From Pseudomonadales bacterium (GTDB lineage: Bacteria > Pseudomonadota > Gammaproteobacteria > Pseudomonadales > Pseudohongiellaceae), in the NCBI GenBank assembly GCA_022825945.1, contig JAJDVS010000009.1:1-60959 (forward strand): 60,959 nucleotides of DNA, written 5' to 3'. Each line of letters starts with the position of its first letter. Position 1 is the first letter of the stretch. Below the pieces are notes generated by a model. The model did no database searches and had not been told where the DNA came from. It saw only the letters and a list, made by a program, of their open reading frames with translations. The position numbers were made by a program, and so were the translations under genes. Of the stretch, positions 1 to 7,923 are shown piece after piece.

Positions 1-236
1 GGCACAGAAGTCAACATTTATATATTACTAGGCACAACAAAACGGCTTTCCGAAAGTCAAAATGAAAACCTTGGTAGAATCAATCGAGTACGATCATGGA
101 TAATCGCATACAGGGGGCTAAACCGTCGAAGTCAAGATGCAGTTTGACCTGGATTCCTGGACGATTTCCTCCCTGCGGCCGGAAGCCGGAGAAGCGGAAC
201 CGCGATTGCCCGCGGAAATCGATCTGACTTGAGGCG
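1..236. other. Window edge, no gene recognised
   Basis: The first 236 bases are somewhat AT-richer than the rest at their left end and carry no convincing reading frame on either strand. No copy of the repeat families found elsewhere in the window is visible. The region lies downstream of copD and may contain its terminator, but I see no clear hairpin followed by a T-run. Confidence 0.5.
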
Positions 237-1151
237 CTACATGGCCGGCGGGCCCACGGTGGTGGCCAGGTAGCTGGTGACCGCCAGTATCGCCCCGGCA
301 ATCGCGATTTCCATTCGGATGGCTCTCCCCAAGGCGGCGGGTTCCGCGCCGGCGAACATTTTCGGCACGAGCAGGAACCGGTTGCCTGCGGCCACGAGCA
401 GCAACAGTCCCACCAGCGCCAGTTTGATCAGCAGCGTGACGCCATAGGGTGTGCTCGGCAATTCACCCGGCGAGTGGAACAGTTCCAGCGCAAGCAGTAG
501 TCCCGCGGCGAACAGCGCCAGCAGGCAATAACCCGCCATATCGCCAAATCCCTTCATGGTTTCCGCTAGACCATCCCCTTCGCGGCTCAGGCAGAAGTAC
601 AGCAAGGGCGCGAAGGCGCCGATCCATACCCCCATGGCCAATACATGGAGGACGATGGCGGCTTTCGCTGGCGCATCGAGCACGGCGACATGGCCGGTGA
701 TGGTGAAGCTTGCCAGCGCCAGCAGCAGGCCCAGGGCGTGAACGAGGCCAATCAGGCGGTAGCGCGACTGTGGCGGGGGGCGGCTGCCAAGGCGCATGGC
801 GAAGGCGGCGCAGGCGATGGTGGGGAGCAGGAAACCCCCAAGGCGCAGCAGGGTGGCGCTGCCGGTTTCAAAACCGAGCAGCAGCCGCGCCATGGCCGGG
901 TCGAACATGCCGCCGGGCCCTCCCCCGCTGGTCATGCCCACCTGAAACAGAAAGCCGAACAGCGCGCCATTGAACCCAAGCAGGCTGCCCAGGCCGATAT
1001 AGGCGCTCAGCAGGACAATGGTCTGACGGCGATCATCACGATAGAACAGCAGGCAGACAGTGCCTCCGGCCAGTGCCGCAATGCCGAGATACTCAAGCAG
1101 TTTCGCCAGTTGAATTGCCAACTCCCAACCGGTGGCGAAGGGAAGGTCCAT
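237..1151 (-). CDS. copD: Copper resistance protein CopD, membrane
   Basis: A 304-residue inner-membrane protein with about eight hydrophobic segments, matching the CopD/PcoD family that works with periplasmic CopC in copper uptake or resistance. Conserved features seen are the glycine-rich GFLFQVGMTSGG region near residues 66-77, a central GHVAVLD segment and a long C-terminal hydrophobic hairpin. It lies 43 bp downstream of copC on the same strand, which is the classic copC-copD arrangement, so the two are probably co-transcribed. Start: ATG followed by a short soluble N-terminus. The family is clear from composition and pairing with copC. Whether it imports copper or only confers tolerance cannot be told. 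Confidence 0.88.
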   Translation of the reverse strand: MDLPFATGWELAIQLAKLLEYLGIAALAGGTVCLLFYRDDRRQTIVLLSAYIGLGSLLGFNGALFGFLFQVGMTSGGGPGGMFDPAMARLLLGFETGSATLLRLGGFLLPTIACAAFAMRLGSRPPPQSRYRLIGLVHALGLLLALASFTITGHVAVLDAPAKAAIVLHVLAMGVWIGAFAPLLYFCLSREGDGLAETMKGFGDMAGYCLLALFAAGLLLALELFHSPGELPSTPYGVTLLIKLALVGLLLLVAAGNRFLLVPKMFAGAEPAALGRAIRMEIAIAGAILAVTSYLATTVGPPAM

Positions 1152-1194
1152 TGAGCTGGCGGGGAATCCGGCGGGAACTCAGACTCGCCGGAGA

Positions 1195-1572
1195 TCAGTT
1201 GCCCGCTACTCCCGCAATGCCGGGGTCCATGGTAAAGCGGAAGCTGTCGGTGAGGGTATGGCCATCAGCGCCGATTGCCGCCCATTCCACGGTGATCTCA
1301 CCTGTGGGAATGCCGGGCGCGGTGATGGAATAGAATGCCGCAGGCTCGGCACTTGCCGAGAATTCGGTGGGAATCTCCACTTCGCCCTGGGTCAACTGCA
1401 AGCGCACGAGGCGCACCGGGCCATTGAACTCCACTTCAATCGCGGCCACCTCGGACACGGTGGAATCGGCGGAGGGCGAAGAGTTTTTCAGCGGAGTATG
1501 GGCATAAGCCGCCGGGAGCGTGAGCATGGCGGCGAATACTGCGATGGACCGGATGACTCGCTTTGGCTGCAT
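1195..1572 (-). CDS. copC: Periplasmic copper-binding protein CopC
   Basis: A small secreted protein of about 125 residues. An N-terminal signal peptide ends in ...PAAYA, and the mature protein then begins with His (AHTPLKNSSP), the first copper ligand of CopC proteins. The family's second signature, GADGHTLTDSFRFT, is near the C-terminus. The expected fold is a single cupredoxin-like beta barrel that binds Cu(II). The start at 1572 is preferred over the ATG two codons upstream because a GAGGA ribosome-binding sequence sits seven bases before it. It is the first gene of a copC-copD pair. Confidence 0.9.
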   Translation of the reverse strand: MQPKRVIRSIAVFAAMLTLPAAYAHTPLKNSSPSADSTVSEVAAIEVEFNGPVRLVRLQLTQGEVEIPTEFSASAEPAAFYSITAPGIPTGEITVEWAAIGADGHTLTDSFRFTMDPGIAGVAGN

Positions 1573-1661
1573 GTGCATTTCCTCGTGTGCCAGACTCGGG
1601 ATTATCGCAAGTAAACCCCTGGTGCGGCACGGAATCGTGCTGCGTCATATTGTCGCATTGC

Positions 1662-2378
1662 CTACTTTCGGCGCCAGACTTCGGCAAGTGGCGACAGGTT
1701 GATTTCATCGAGCACGGTGCCGGGGCGGGCTGCAATCACCATGGCGAGGATGGCGGCGACGTCCTCCGGGGCGATGGCGTTTTCCCCGGCTTCTCCGGGT
1801 CCGAAATGCAGTTCGTCGAAGAAAGGGGTTCGCACCGCGCCAGGATTGATGATGCTGACCCGCACCCCGGACTTGCCGCACTCTTCCCGCAGGGACTGGG
1901 CGAACCCGCGGATGGCGAACTTGCTCGCACAGTAGATGCTGCCCTGCCGCCCTCCGCGCAGGGCGGATTCGGAGCCGGTGAAGACAATATCGCCGCGTCC
2001 CCGCTGTTTGAGCAGCGGCAGCAAGGCTCGGGTAATAATGACGTGTGACAGGAAATTGGTATTCATCACCAGTTGAATATCCGCCAGGGAAAGTTGCTCC
2101 AGATTCGCCATGCGGCCAATGCCGGCATTGTTCACCAGGGCGCGGGGCGGCTGATTCAATGCGGCTGCGATTTCCCCGACGCGTTCCTGCACCGCATCCG
2201 GCCGCGCAAGATCCACCTGCTCCTGGCGGTAATCGGGATGCCCCAGGGGATCGTTGTCCGCATTCTTCACCAGGCCCAGCACCGCATGGCCGAGACGCAG
2301 CATTTCCCGCGCCATGGCGAGACCAATTCCCGAACTCGTTCCTGAAATCACGACGAGCGATTTTGCTTCAACATTCAT
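1662..2378 (-). CDS. Short-chain dehydrogenase/reductase (SDR)
   Basis: A classical SDR of about 238 residues. It has the nucleotide-binding motif SGTSSGIG at the N-terminus, the NNAG motif (LVNNAGIG) in the middle and the catalytic YCASK. Its Ser partner is in GSESAL about 14 residues earlier. The substrate is unknown. The start at 2378 is chosen because an AGAGG sequence lies six bases upstream. An in-frame ATG at 2435 would add 19 residues, but that extension is entirely encoded by repeat C1 and has no ribosome-binding site. It follows recO on the same strand but is separated by about 200 bp of hairpin-rich repeat, so it is probably a separate transcript. Confidence 0.9.
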   Translation of the reverse strand: MNVEAKSLVVISGTSSGIGLAMAREMLRLGHAVLGLVKNADNDPLGHPDYRQEQVDLARPDAVQERVGEIAAALNQPPRALVNNAGIGRMANLEQLSLADIQLVMNTNFLSHVIITRALLPLLKQRGRGDIVFTGSESALRGGRQGSIYCASKFAIRGFAQSLREECGKSGVRVSIINPGAVRTPFFDELHFGPGEAGENAIAPEDVAAILAMVIAARPGTVLDEINLSPLAEVWRRK

Positions 2379-2402
2379 GGATGCCTCTTCGGCTTTGGAT
2401 AC

Positions 2403-2626
2403 TCTCTGAAAAACTCCATCCGTGGAGTTTTTCATTATCGCAAAACAAAAGCGTGGTTTTGTTTTGCCGCCGGATTCAATGGCTTGCTCCAGTCACGGAG
2501 CATAGCTCCGTACCGTTGCGGTCGCGCTCGAAGCTGCGCTTCGAAAACGCTTGCCTCCACCCATCGAATCCGGCGGCACTTCCATGTGCCGCGGGGAAGC
2601 TCTGACTTGATCAGAGCTTCCCCGGG
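2403..2626. repeat. Composite hairpin repeat C1
   Basis: Four consecutive inverted repeats fill the recO-SDR gap. (1) 2408-2433 is a GAAAAACTCC / GGAGTTTTTC stem with A- and T-runs, shaped like a bidirectional terminator. (2) 2440-2467 is GCAAAACAAAA / TTTTGTTTTGC. (3) Arms of about 17 bases (around 2465-2481 and 2560-2577, CCGGATTC / GAATCCGG) enclose a CGGAGCATAGCTCCG mini-hairpin and a GAAGC/GCTTC hairpin. (4) 2594-2623 is GGGGAAGCTCTGA / TCAGAGCTTCCCC. Modules 1 and 2 recur in C2 and modules 1 and 4 in C3. On the minus strand module 1 begins with ATG and reads MKNSTDGVFQRV, in frame with the SDR downstream. Confidence 0.8.
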
Positions 2627-2635
2627 TCAAGTTGG

Positions 2636-3346
2636 TCACTTGGCAAACAAGGCCCGGCTGTGAAGTGGCTTGCCTCCAAGATGGGGGTCCAGGGCCTGGC
2701 GTAGGAGGCGTTTGGCTGCGGCGGCGGCTGCGGGGTCTTCGAGGTCGAGTCGGGCCAGGGCGTGCAGGTGGGCGCCGGGGAAGATTCTTTTGGGGTCATT
2801 GCTGTCTCCGGGATCGGCCTCTTCAAAGCCGAGATCGGGGAGGTAGCGGTACTGCCTGTTGCGGGACAGGGGCTGCTCCCTGTGACATTCGGTTTGCAGG
2901 TTGATGGCGTAGCCGAGTTCGGCGAGCAACTCAAGTTCGAAGCGGCGCAGGATGGGTTCCAGGGAAGAATCGATTGCCAGCGCCCTTAGCGTGTCCTGGT
3001 AGGCCTGGAACAGTTTCGGGTGCTCCACATGGTCGTGGAGCAGGCGGCTGAGCAGTTCATTGACATAAAAACCGCTGAACAGGCGCTCGCCCGCGAGTTT
3101 GGCGGCAGATCCCGCGCTTTCGGTGGCGGTGAGGGTCTTGATTTCGCCGCGGCCCGTCCAGGAAACCTGCAGCGGCCGGAATGGCTGCAACAGGCCTTGC
3201 TGCCGCGACTTGCCCCGGCGGGCGCCACGGGCCACGGTGGCGATTCTGCCGTGGTCGCGGCAGAAGAAGTCCACCAGCAGGCTGGTGTTGCGGAACGGGC
3301 GCCGGTGGATTACCCAGGCGGGTTGCAAAAGGATTCGGGAGGGCAT
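2636..3346 (-). CDS. recO: DNA repair protein RecO
   Basis: RecO mediates RecA loading in the RecFOR pathway of single-strand gap repair. The 236-residue product starts MPSRILLQPA, followed by the diagnostic WVIHRRPFRNTSLLVDFF...HGRI of the N-terminal OB fold. The helical domain contains FELELLAELGYAINL, and a C-terminal region ends in LHSRALF. The start at 3346 gives the normal RecO N-terminus. The longer GTG-initiated frame from 3433 runs through palindromic repeat sequence and is unlikely. It is the last gene of the lepA-lepB-rnc-era-recO series, as in Pseudomonas. Zinc-binding cysteines seen in some RecO proteins are not evident. Confidence 0.92.
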   Translation of the reverse strand: MPSRILLQPAWVIHRRPFRNTSLLVDFFCRDHGRIATVARGARRGKSRQQGLLQPFRPLQVSWTGRGEIKTLTATESAGSAAKLAGERLFSGFYVNELLSRLLHDHVEHPKLFQAYQDTLRALAIDSSLEPILRRFELELLAELGYAINLQTECHREQPLSRNRQYRYLPDLGFEEADPGDSNDPKRIFPGAHLHALARLDLEDPAAAAAAKRLLRQALDPHLGGKPLHSRALFAK

Positions 3347-3430
3347 GTTTGGGTGAATTTTTTGCTCAGCTTCTTTGGGTTGATCAGGTAACTGAATGCG
3401 CCGACCGACTGCCTGCTTCCGGGGGTATCT

Positions 3431-3545
3431 CACATGCCATCCATGGCGCGGCTTCCCAGACTTCGATCAGCTCCAGTCTCGCCCTCCATGGCGAGCCGTT
3501 CGGCCCTCAAAGAGCTTCGCTCTTTGTCGGCTGCGCCGACCGACC
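3431..3545. repeat. Palindrome cluster E across the era 3' end
   Basis: A run of short perfect palindromes on the minus strand overlaps the last 24 codons of era and the era-recO gap: GTCGGCGCAGCCGAC, AAAGAGCGAAGCTCTTT, GCCGAACGGC, CTCGCCATGGAGGGCGAG and GCGCCATGGATGGCATG. The last motif recurs near 46742-46757 upstream of rplM. The density of palindromes is unlike the rest of the coding DNA, and the translated sequence here matches no known Era tail. This suggests a BIME-like repeat fused to the end of the gene. Confidence 0.6.
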
Positions 3546-4390
3546 CTCACCCAGGTCTGAAGCGAAACCTTGCTTTCGAAGGCTTGTTCCATGTCCTTGC
3601 GGGCGGCGGCGCCGATGAGTTTGAGGCGCTGACCGCCGCTGCCGATGAGGATACGTTTCTGGCCCTGCTTTTCCACGGTGATGAGGGCGCTGATCTGGAT
3701 CGCGCCTTTTTCGCTGGCGAATTTTTCGATTTCCACCATGACTTCATAGGGCAGTTCGTCACCAAGCTGCCGGGTGATTTTTTCGCGAATGAGTTCTGCG
3801 GCAAGAAAGCGCGAACTGACGTCGGTGACCTGATCGCCTGGAAACAGAAACGGGCTTTCCGGCAGGAATTCCCGCAGTCTGGTTTCCAGCAGTTCGAGAT
3901 TATGCCCGCCCAGGGCGGAAACCGGCATGATTTCGGCGAAATCGAAATGCGCCGCAAGGCGCTCGATATGGGGCAGCAGCCGGCGCTTGTCCCGAAGCTG
4001 ATCCACCTTGTTGATGACAAGCAATGCCGGCGCCGAAACTTCCCTCACCGCCTGCAATACCGCCTCGTCCTGCTCGTCCCAGCGCAGGCGTTCGCTGACC
4101 AGCATAATGACATCGACTTCGTTGACCACGGTCATGACGGTTTCATTCATCATCCGGTTGATGGCCTTGCCGTAGCGGCGGTCGAGACCCGGCGTGTCCA
4201 CATAGATGCACTGGGCTGCGGCGGTCGTGCTGATGCCGAGGATGCGGGTGCGGGTAGTCTGGGGTTTGCGCGAGGTGATGCTGATCTTCTGCCGCAACAG
4301 GTGGTTGAGCAGGGTCGATTTGCCCACATTGGGCCGACCCACGATGGCGATGTGGCCGCAGCGGGTCGCAGGCTCCCGGGTATTCGTCAC
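3467..4390 (-). CDS. era: GTPase Era, atypical C-terminus
   Basis: Era binds the 3' end of 16S rRNA and helps 30S maturation. The GTPase motifs are intact: GRPNVGKST (residues 18-26), DTPG and NKVD. The KH domain follows up to KVSLQTWVRV near residue 283. The start is GTG at 4390, overlapping the rnc stop as GTGA, which implies translational coupling. The anomaly is the tail. Era proteins normally end with a GWADDERALRSLGY-like helix; here the last 24 residues (GRRSRQRAKLF...) are unrelated and encoded by palindrome cluster E. Shifting by one base near 3530 gives ADKERSSLR, loosely like the normal tail, so a frameshift is an alternative to replacement. Confidence 0.9.
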   Translation of the reverse strand: MTNTREPATRCGHIAIVGRPNVGKSTLLNHLLRQKISITSRKPQTTRTRILGISTTAAAQCIYVDTPGLDRRYGKAINRMMNETVMTVVNEVDVIMLVSERLRWDEQDEAVLQAVREVSAPALLVINKVDQLRDKRRLLPHIERLAAHFDFAEIMPVSALGGHNLELLETRLREFLPESPFLFPGDQVTDVSSRFLAAELIREKITRQLGDELPYEVMVEIEKFASEKGAIQISALITVEKQGQKRILIGSGGQRLKLIGAAARKDMEQAFESKVSLQTWVRVGRRSRQRAKLFEGRTARHGGRDWS

Positions 4391-5067
4391 TCTTTCTGCC
4401 CCAGCGCCGCCAGGGCCTTGCCCGCCGCCACCTGTTCGGCGGCGCGGCGCGAGGGACCGCTGCCTTCGGTGGCGATCCGATGCCCCGGCAGCAAGCAACA
4501 CACCTCGAATCGCTGCTGGTGGCCCTTGCCCCGGATTCCCAGCAATTCATAATCCGGCAAGTCGCGTCGTTCGGACTGGATCAGTTCCTGCAGCCGCGTC
4601 TTGTTGTCCTTGCGCACGCCGCTGCTGGCGTAGTCGGCGCCAGGCTCGGGAATCCAGCGCCGGACGAATTCGCGGCAGGCTTCCATGCCGCCGTCGAGGT
4701 ATATCGCCGCGAGCAGGGCTTCCACCGCCGCTGCCAGGATCGAATCCCTCTCCCGCCCACCGCTGCCCGCTTCACCGGAGCCGAGTTCGAGAAAGTCTCC
4801 GAGTTCGAGATTCCGCCCAACCTGGGTCAGCGTGGAACCCTTTACCACGGCAGAGCGCATAATGGTGAGATCGCCCTCGTCGGCGTCGGGATGGGCGTTC
4901 CAGGCCTGTTCCGCCACCAGAAAGCCAAGCAGGGCGTCGCCGAGAAATTCGAGTCTTTCGTTGTGTTCCCGGCGGGCGCTGCGATGGGTCAGGGCGCGCC
5001 GGGCCAGGGACTTGTCGCTGAATTCATGGCCGATTGCCGCCTCCAGGGTGTCTAGTGGCTTGCTCAT
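4387..5067 (-). CDS. rnc: Ribonuclease III
   Basis: A double-stranded RNA endonuclease that processes rRNA precursors and some mRNAs. The 226-residue length equals the E. coli enzyme. The signature NERLEFLGD (residues 37-45) carries the catalytic acidic residues, and a C-terminal dsRNA-binding domain ends in AAEQVAAGKALAALG. The start MSKPLDTLEA at 5067 gives the usual N-terminus. It lies 20 bp downstream of lepB and overlaps era by four bases. The DUF4845 gene often found between lepB and rnc is absent. Confidence 0.97.
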   Translation of the reverse strand: MSKPLDTLEAAIGHEFSDKSLARRALTHRSARREHNERLEFLGDALLGFLVAEQAWNAHPDADEGDLTIMRSAVVKGSTLTQVGRNLELGDFLELGSGEAGSGGRERDSILAAAVEALLAAIYLDGGMEACREFVRRWIPEPGADYASSGVRKDNKTRLQELIQSERRDLPDYELLGIRGKGHQQRFEVCCLLPGHRIATEGSGPSRRAAEQVAAGKALAALGQKE

Positions 5068-5087
5068 CGCCGCTATCGGGGCCCCAG

Positions 5088-5933
5088 CTACCGGATCCAG
5101 CGGGATTGGGAAAAAGTGGGCAGATTCCAGCCCGGGTCCTTGTGCATCCACACGGCAACCGCCTTGCCGACGATATTCTCTTCCGGCACCACGCCCCAGA
5201 AGCGGCTGTCGCTGCTTTCATCGCGATTGTCACCCATCATGAAATAGCTGTCCGGCGGCACCACCCACAGGGTTCGCGCCGGGTTGCGCGTAAGTTGGTT
5301 CTTGGTCTGGATGGTGTGCTCCACGCCGCCGATGAGTTCGGTCCAGCTAGTGCCCGGCACCGGCCCGAAGGCGGAATTGATGGTGGTCTCGCCTTGGGAT
5401 TCCTTATGCACGAGTTCCCGGTTGATATACAGTTCGCCGTTTTCGTAGCGCACGGTATCACCCGGCACGCCGATGACGCGCTTGATGTAGTACTGATTTT
5501 CATGGGGCGGGAAAAACACCATGACTTCGCCGCGTTGGGGTTCGTCCAAATCCATGAGTTTGGTTCCGGCCACGGGCAGGCGCAGGCCGTAGGCGTACTT
5601 GTTGACGAGAATGAAATCGCCGATATTCAGGGTCGGAATCATCGACCCGGTGGGAATCTGGAAAGGCTCGAAGAGAAAGGAGCGCAGTACCAGCACCAGG
5701 GCAAGCACGGGAAAGAAGGCCCTGGCGTATTCCACCACCACGGGCTCCCGGGCAAGGCCATTGTTCTGGCTTTCGTCCGGCTCGCCGGCGCGGGATGCCG
5801 GACGGTTGCGGCGGGCTTCCTCGGCAAGGGCGAGACGGCCGGGCTTGAGCAGCAGCGAGTCCAGCAGCCAGATCAGCCCGGACAACGCCACGAGGATGAC
5901 CAGCACCAGGGAAAAATCGATATTCATCATCAT
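5088..5933 (-). CDS. lepB: Signal peptidase I
   Basis: An inner-membrane serine protease that removes signal peptides from exported proteins. The 281-residue protein has an N-terminal membrane segment (about 7-25), a linker, a second membrane segment (about 72-86), the catalytic Ser97 in PTGSMIPTL and the general-base Lys151 in YYIKRVIGVPGD. The GDNRDESSDSR box lies near the C-terminus. It is 14 bp downstream of lepA on the same strand. Besides ordinary signal peptides, it is the likely enzyme to cut the fused cytochrome b-c1 at its internal signal sequence (see petBC). Confidence 0.97.
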   Translation of the reverse strand: MMMNIDFSLVLVILVALSGLIWLLDSLLLKPGRLALAEEARRNRPASRAGEPDESQNNGLAREPVVVEYARAFFPVLALVLVLRSFLFEPFQIPTGSMIPTLNIGDFILVNKYAYGLRLPVAGTKLMDLDEPQRGEVMVFFPPHENQYYIKRVIGVPGDTVRYENGELYINRELVHKESQGETTINSAFGPVPGTSWTELIGGVEHTIQTKNQLTRNPARTLWVVPPDSYFMMGDNRDESSDSRFWGVVPEENIVGKAVAVWMHKDPGWNLPTFSQSRWIR

Positions 5934-5947
5934 GGGGGCGCCTGCGC

Positions 5948-7747
5948 CTAACCGTCAGACCGTAATACGGCGAGGAAGGCTTCCTGGGGCACTTCCACAT
6001 TGCCGAGCTTCTTCATGCGTTTCTTGCCGGCCTTCTGTTTTTCCAGCAGTTTCTTTTTGCGGGTGATGTCGCCGCCATAGCACTTGGCGGTGACGTTCTT
6101 CCGCATGGCCTTGACCGTGGTGCGGGCGATGATCTGCCCGCCGACGGCGGCCTGGATCGCCACGTCATACATTTGCCGGGGTATGAGTTCGCGCATTTTC
6201 TCCGCGAGTTCCCGGCCGCGGGAGCGGGCGTGGTCGCGAAAAACGATCAGGGCCAGGGCGTCGATTCGCTCGCCGTTGATAAGAATATCCAAACGGACCA
6301 GCCGTGACGACTCAAAACGGAGGAAATGGTAATCCATCGAGGCATAACCCCGGCTGACGGACTTGAGCCGGTCGAAAAAGTCCATGACCACCTCGCTCAT
6401 GGGCAACTGGTAGCGCAGGGAAACCTGGCGGCCGGCGAACTGCATGTCCCGCTGCACGCCCCGCCGCTCCTCGCACAACTGGATCACCGCCCCGAGATGC
6501 CGCTGCGGCGTGAGAATACCGATCTCCACGATGGGCTCGCGCATTTCCTCGATGTCGTTCACCGGGGGCAACCGGGCGGGGCTGTCCACGATCGTGGTTT
6601 CGCCGTCCTTGCCGAGGACCTCATAGGCCACGGTGGGGGCCGTGGTAATCAGGCTGAGGCCGTATTCCCGCTCGAGCCGCTCCTGGATGATTTCCATGTG
6701 CAACATGCCGAGAAAACCGCAGCGAAAACCGAAACCCAGGGCCGGCGAGTTTTCCGGCTGGTATTGCAATGAGGCGTCGTTGAGGGAAAGTTTCGACAGC
6801 GCCTCGCGGAAGCTCTCGAGATCGTCCGAGTCCACCGGATACAGTCCGGCATAGACCTGGGGCGAAACCTGGCGAAAGCCGTCAAGGGCCGGGGTGTCCG
6901 GCAGTTTCGCGTGGACGATGGTGTCGCCCACGGGAGCGCCGTGGATGTCCTTTATGCCGGCGCAAACGAAACCCACTTCGCCGGCGAGAAGCTGACCGGT
7001 AACCTTGCGCTTGGGAGTGAAGACGCCGAGCTGGTCGACTTCCTGGGGCTTGCCCTGGGTCTTGACGACGATTCGGTCGCCGCTGTCCAGACAGCCGTTC
7101 ATTACCCGCACGAGGGAGACGACGCCGAGATAATTGTCGAACCAGGAATCGATGATCAGCGCCTGCAGGGGCGCGTCCCGGGAGCCGGCCGGGGCCGGCG
7201 CGCGGCGGATGATCTGTTCCAGAATCTCGCCCACCCCCATGCCGCTCTTGGCGCTGGCGGCGATGGCTTCGCCGGCGTCGATGCCGATGATTTCCTCGAT
7301 TTCCTCGCGCACCCGCTCGGGCTCGGCGTGGGGCAGATCCATCTTGTTCAATACCGGAATCACTTCCACGTCCTGGTCGAAGGCGGTATAGCAGGTGGCC
7401 ACGGACTGGGCTTCGACCCCCTGGGAGGCGTCCACCACGAGCAGGGCGCCTTCACAGGCGGCAAGCGAGCGGGAGACCTCGTAGCTGAAATCCACATGGC
7501 CGGGGGTGTCGATGAAATTCAACTGGTAGCGCCGGCCATCGGCGGCATCGTAATGCAGGGTGACGCTCTGGGCCTTGATGGTAATGCCGCGCTCGCGCTC
7601 GATGTCGAGGGTGTCGAGCACCTGGGCGGCCATTTCCCGTTCGCTGAGCCCGCCGCAGAGCTGGATGAAGCGATCCGCCAGCGTCGACTTGCCGTGGTCG
7701 ATGTGGGCGATTATGGAAAAATTGCGGATGAGGGTCTGGTCGGTCAC
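5948..7747 (-). CDS. lepA: Elongation factor 4 (LepA)
   Basis: A ribosome-associated GTPase implicated in 30S assembly and back-translocation. The 599-residue protein has the canonical N-terminus ([14 protein letters not shown]), GTPase motifs DTPGHVDF and NKMD, and the LepA-specific C-terminal domain rich in Lys/Arg (around [21 protein letters not shown]). It heads the lepA-lepB-rnc-era-recO group. Upstream is a 175-bp gap with repeat A1, then mucD on the same strand. Confidence 0.98.
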   Translation of the reverse strand: MTDQTLIRNFSIIAHIDHGKSTLADRFIQLCGGLSEREMAAQVLDTLDIERERGITIKAQSVTLHYDAADGRRYQLNFIDTPGHVDFSYEVSRSLAACEGALLVVDASQGVEAQSVATCYTAFDQDVEVIPVLNKMDLPHAEPERVREEIEEIIGIDAGEAIAASAKSGMGVGEILEQIIRRAPAPAGSRDAPLQALIIDSWFDNYLGVVSLVRVMNGCLDSGDRIVVKTQGKPQEVDQLGVFTPKRKVTGQLLAGEVGFVCAGIKDIHGAPVGDTIVHAKLPDTPALDGFRQVSPQVYAGLYPVDSDDLESFREALSKLSLNDASLQYQPENSPALGFGFRCGFLGMLHMEIIQERLEREYGLSLITTAPTVAYEVLGKDGETTIVDSPARLPPVNDIEEMREPIVEIGILTPQRHLGAVIQLCEERRGVQRDMQFAGRQVSLRYQLPMSEVVMDFFDRLKSVSRGYASMDYHFLRFESSRLVRLDILINGERIDALALIVFRDHARSRGRELAEKMRELIPRQMYDVAIQAAVGGQIIARTTVKAMRKNVTAKCYGGDITRKKKLLEKQKAGKKRMKKLGNVEVPQEAFLAVLRSDG

Positions 7748-7840
7748 AATGGCGGCGCGGCAAAAAACCAGCCAGCAAGTCTACTGCATCAGGGCGGCGG
7801 TTTCAGCGTGTATGAGACTGGCCCGGGATGGCCGCACCCC

Positions 7841-7893
7841 CTGTCATCCCGCGCGCACCCCCTGTCATCCTGCGCGTAGTCGCAGGATCTCGT
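7841..7893. repeat. REPIN-like repeat A1 (half-sites)
   Basis: Two tandem left half-sites of family A (CTGTCATCCCGCGCG, then CTGTCATCCTGCGCG). The second continues into the hairpin partner CGCAGGATCTC. The right-hand hairpin is missing. It lies between lepA and the end of mucD; nothing else is seen in the gap. Confidence 0.75.
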
Positions 7894-7923
7894 GGGAAGG
7901 CCGCCGCACTTCCGGGCGGATAC

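Noticed and set aside
645-1154. Long plus-strand frame opposite copD
   Set aside because: It is antisense to a well-supported membrane protein gene; its Gly/Ala/Gln-rich product is typical of a GC-rich shadow frame.
2379-2435. N-terminal extension of the SDR starting MKNSTDGVFQRV
   Set aside because: The extension is encoded wholly by repeat C1, lacks a ribosome-binding site, and a good AGAGG lies before the ATG at 2378.
3347-3433. Longer RecO starting at GTG 3433
   Set aside because: The added 29 residues come from palindromic repeat sequence and are not like RecO; the start at 3346 gives the normal N-terminus.
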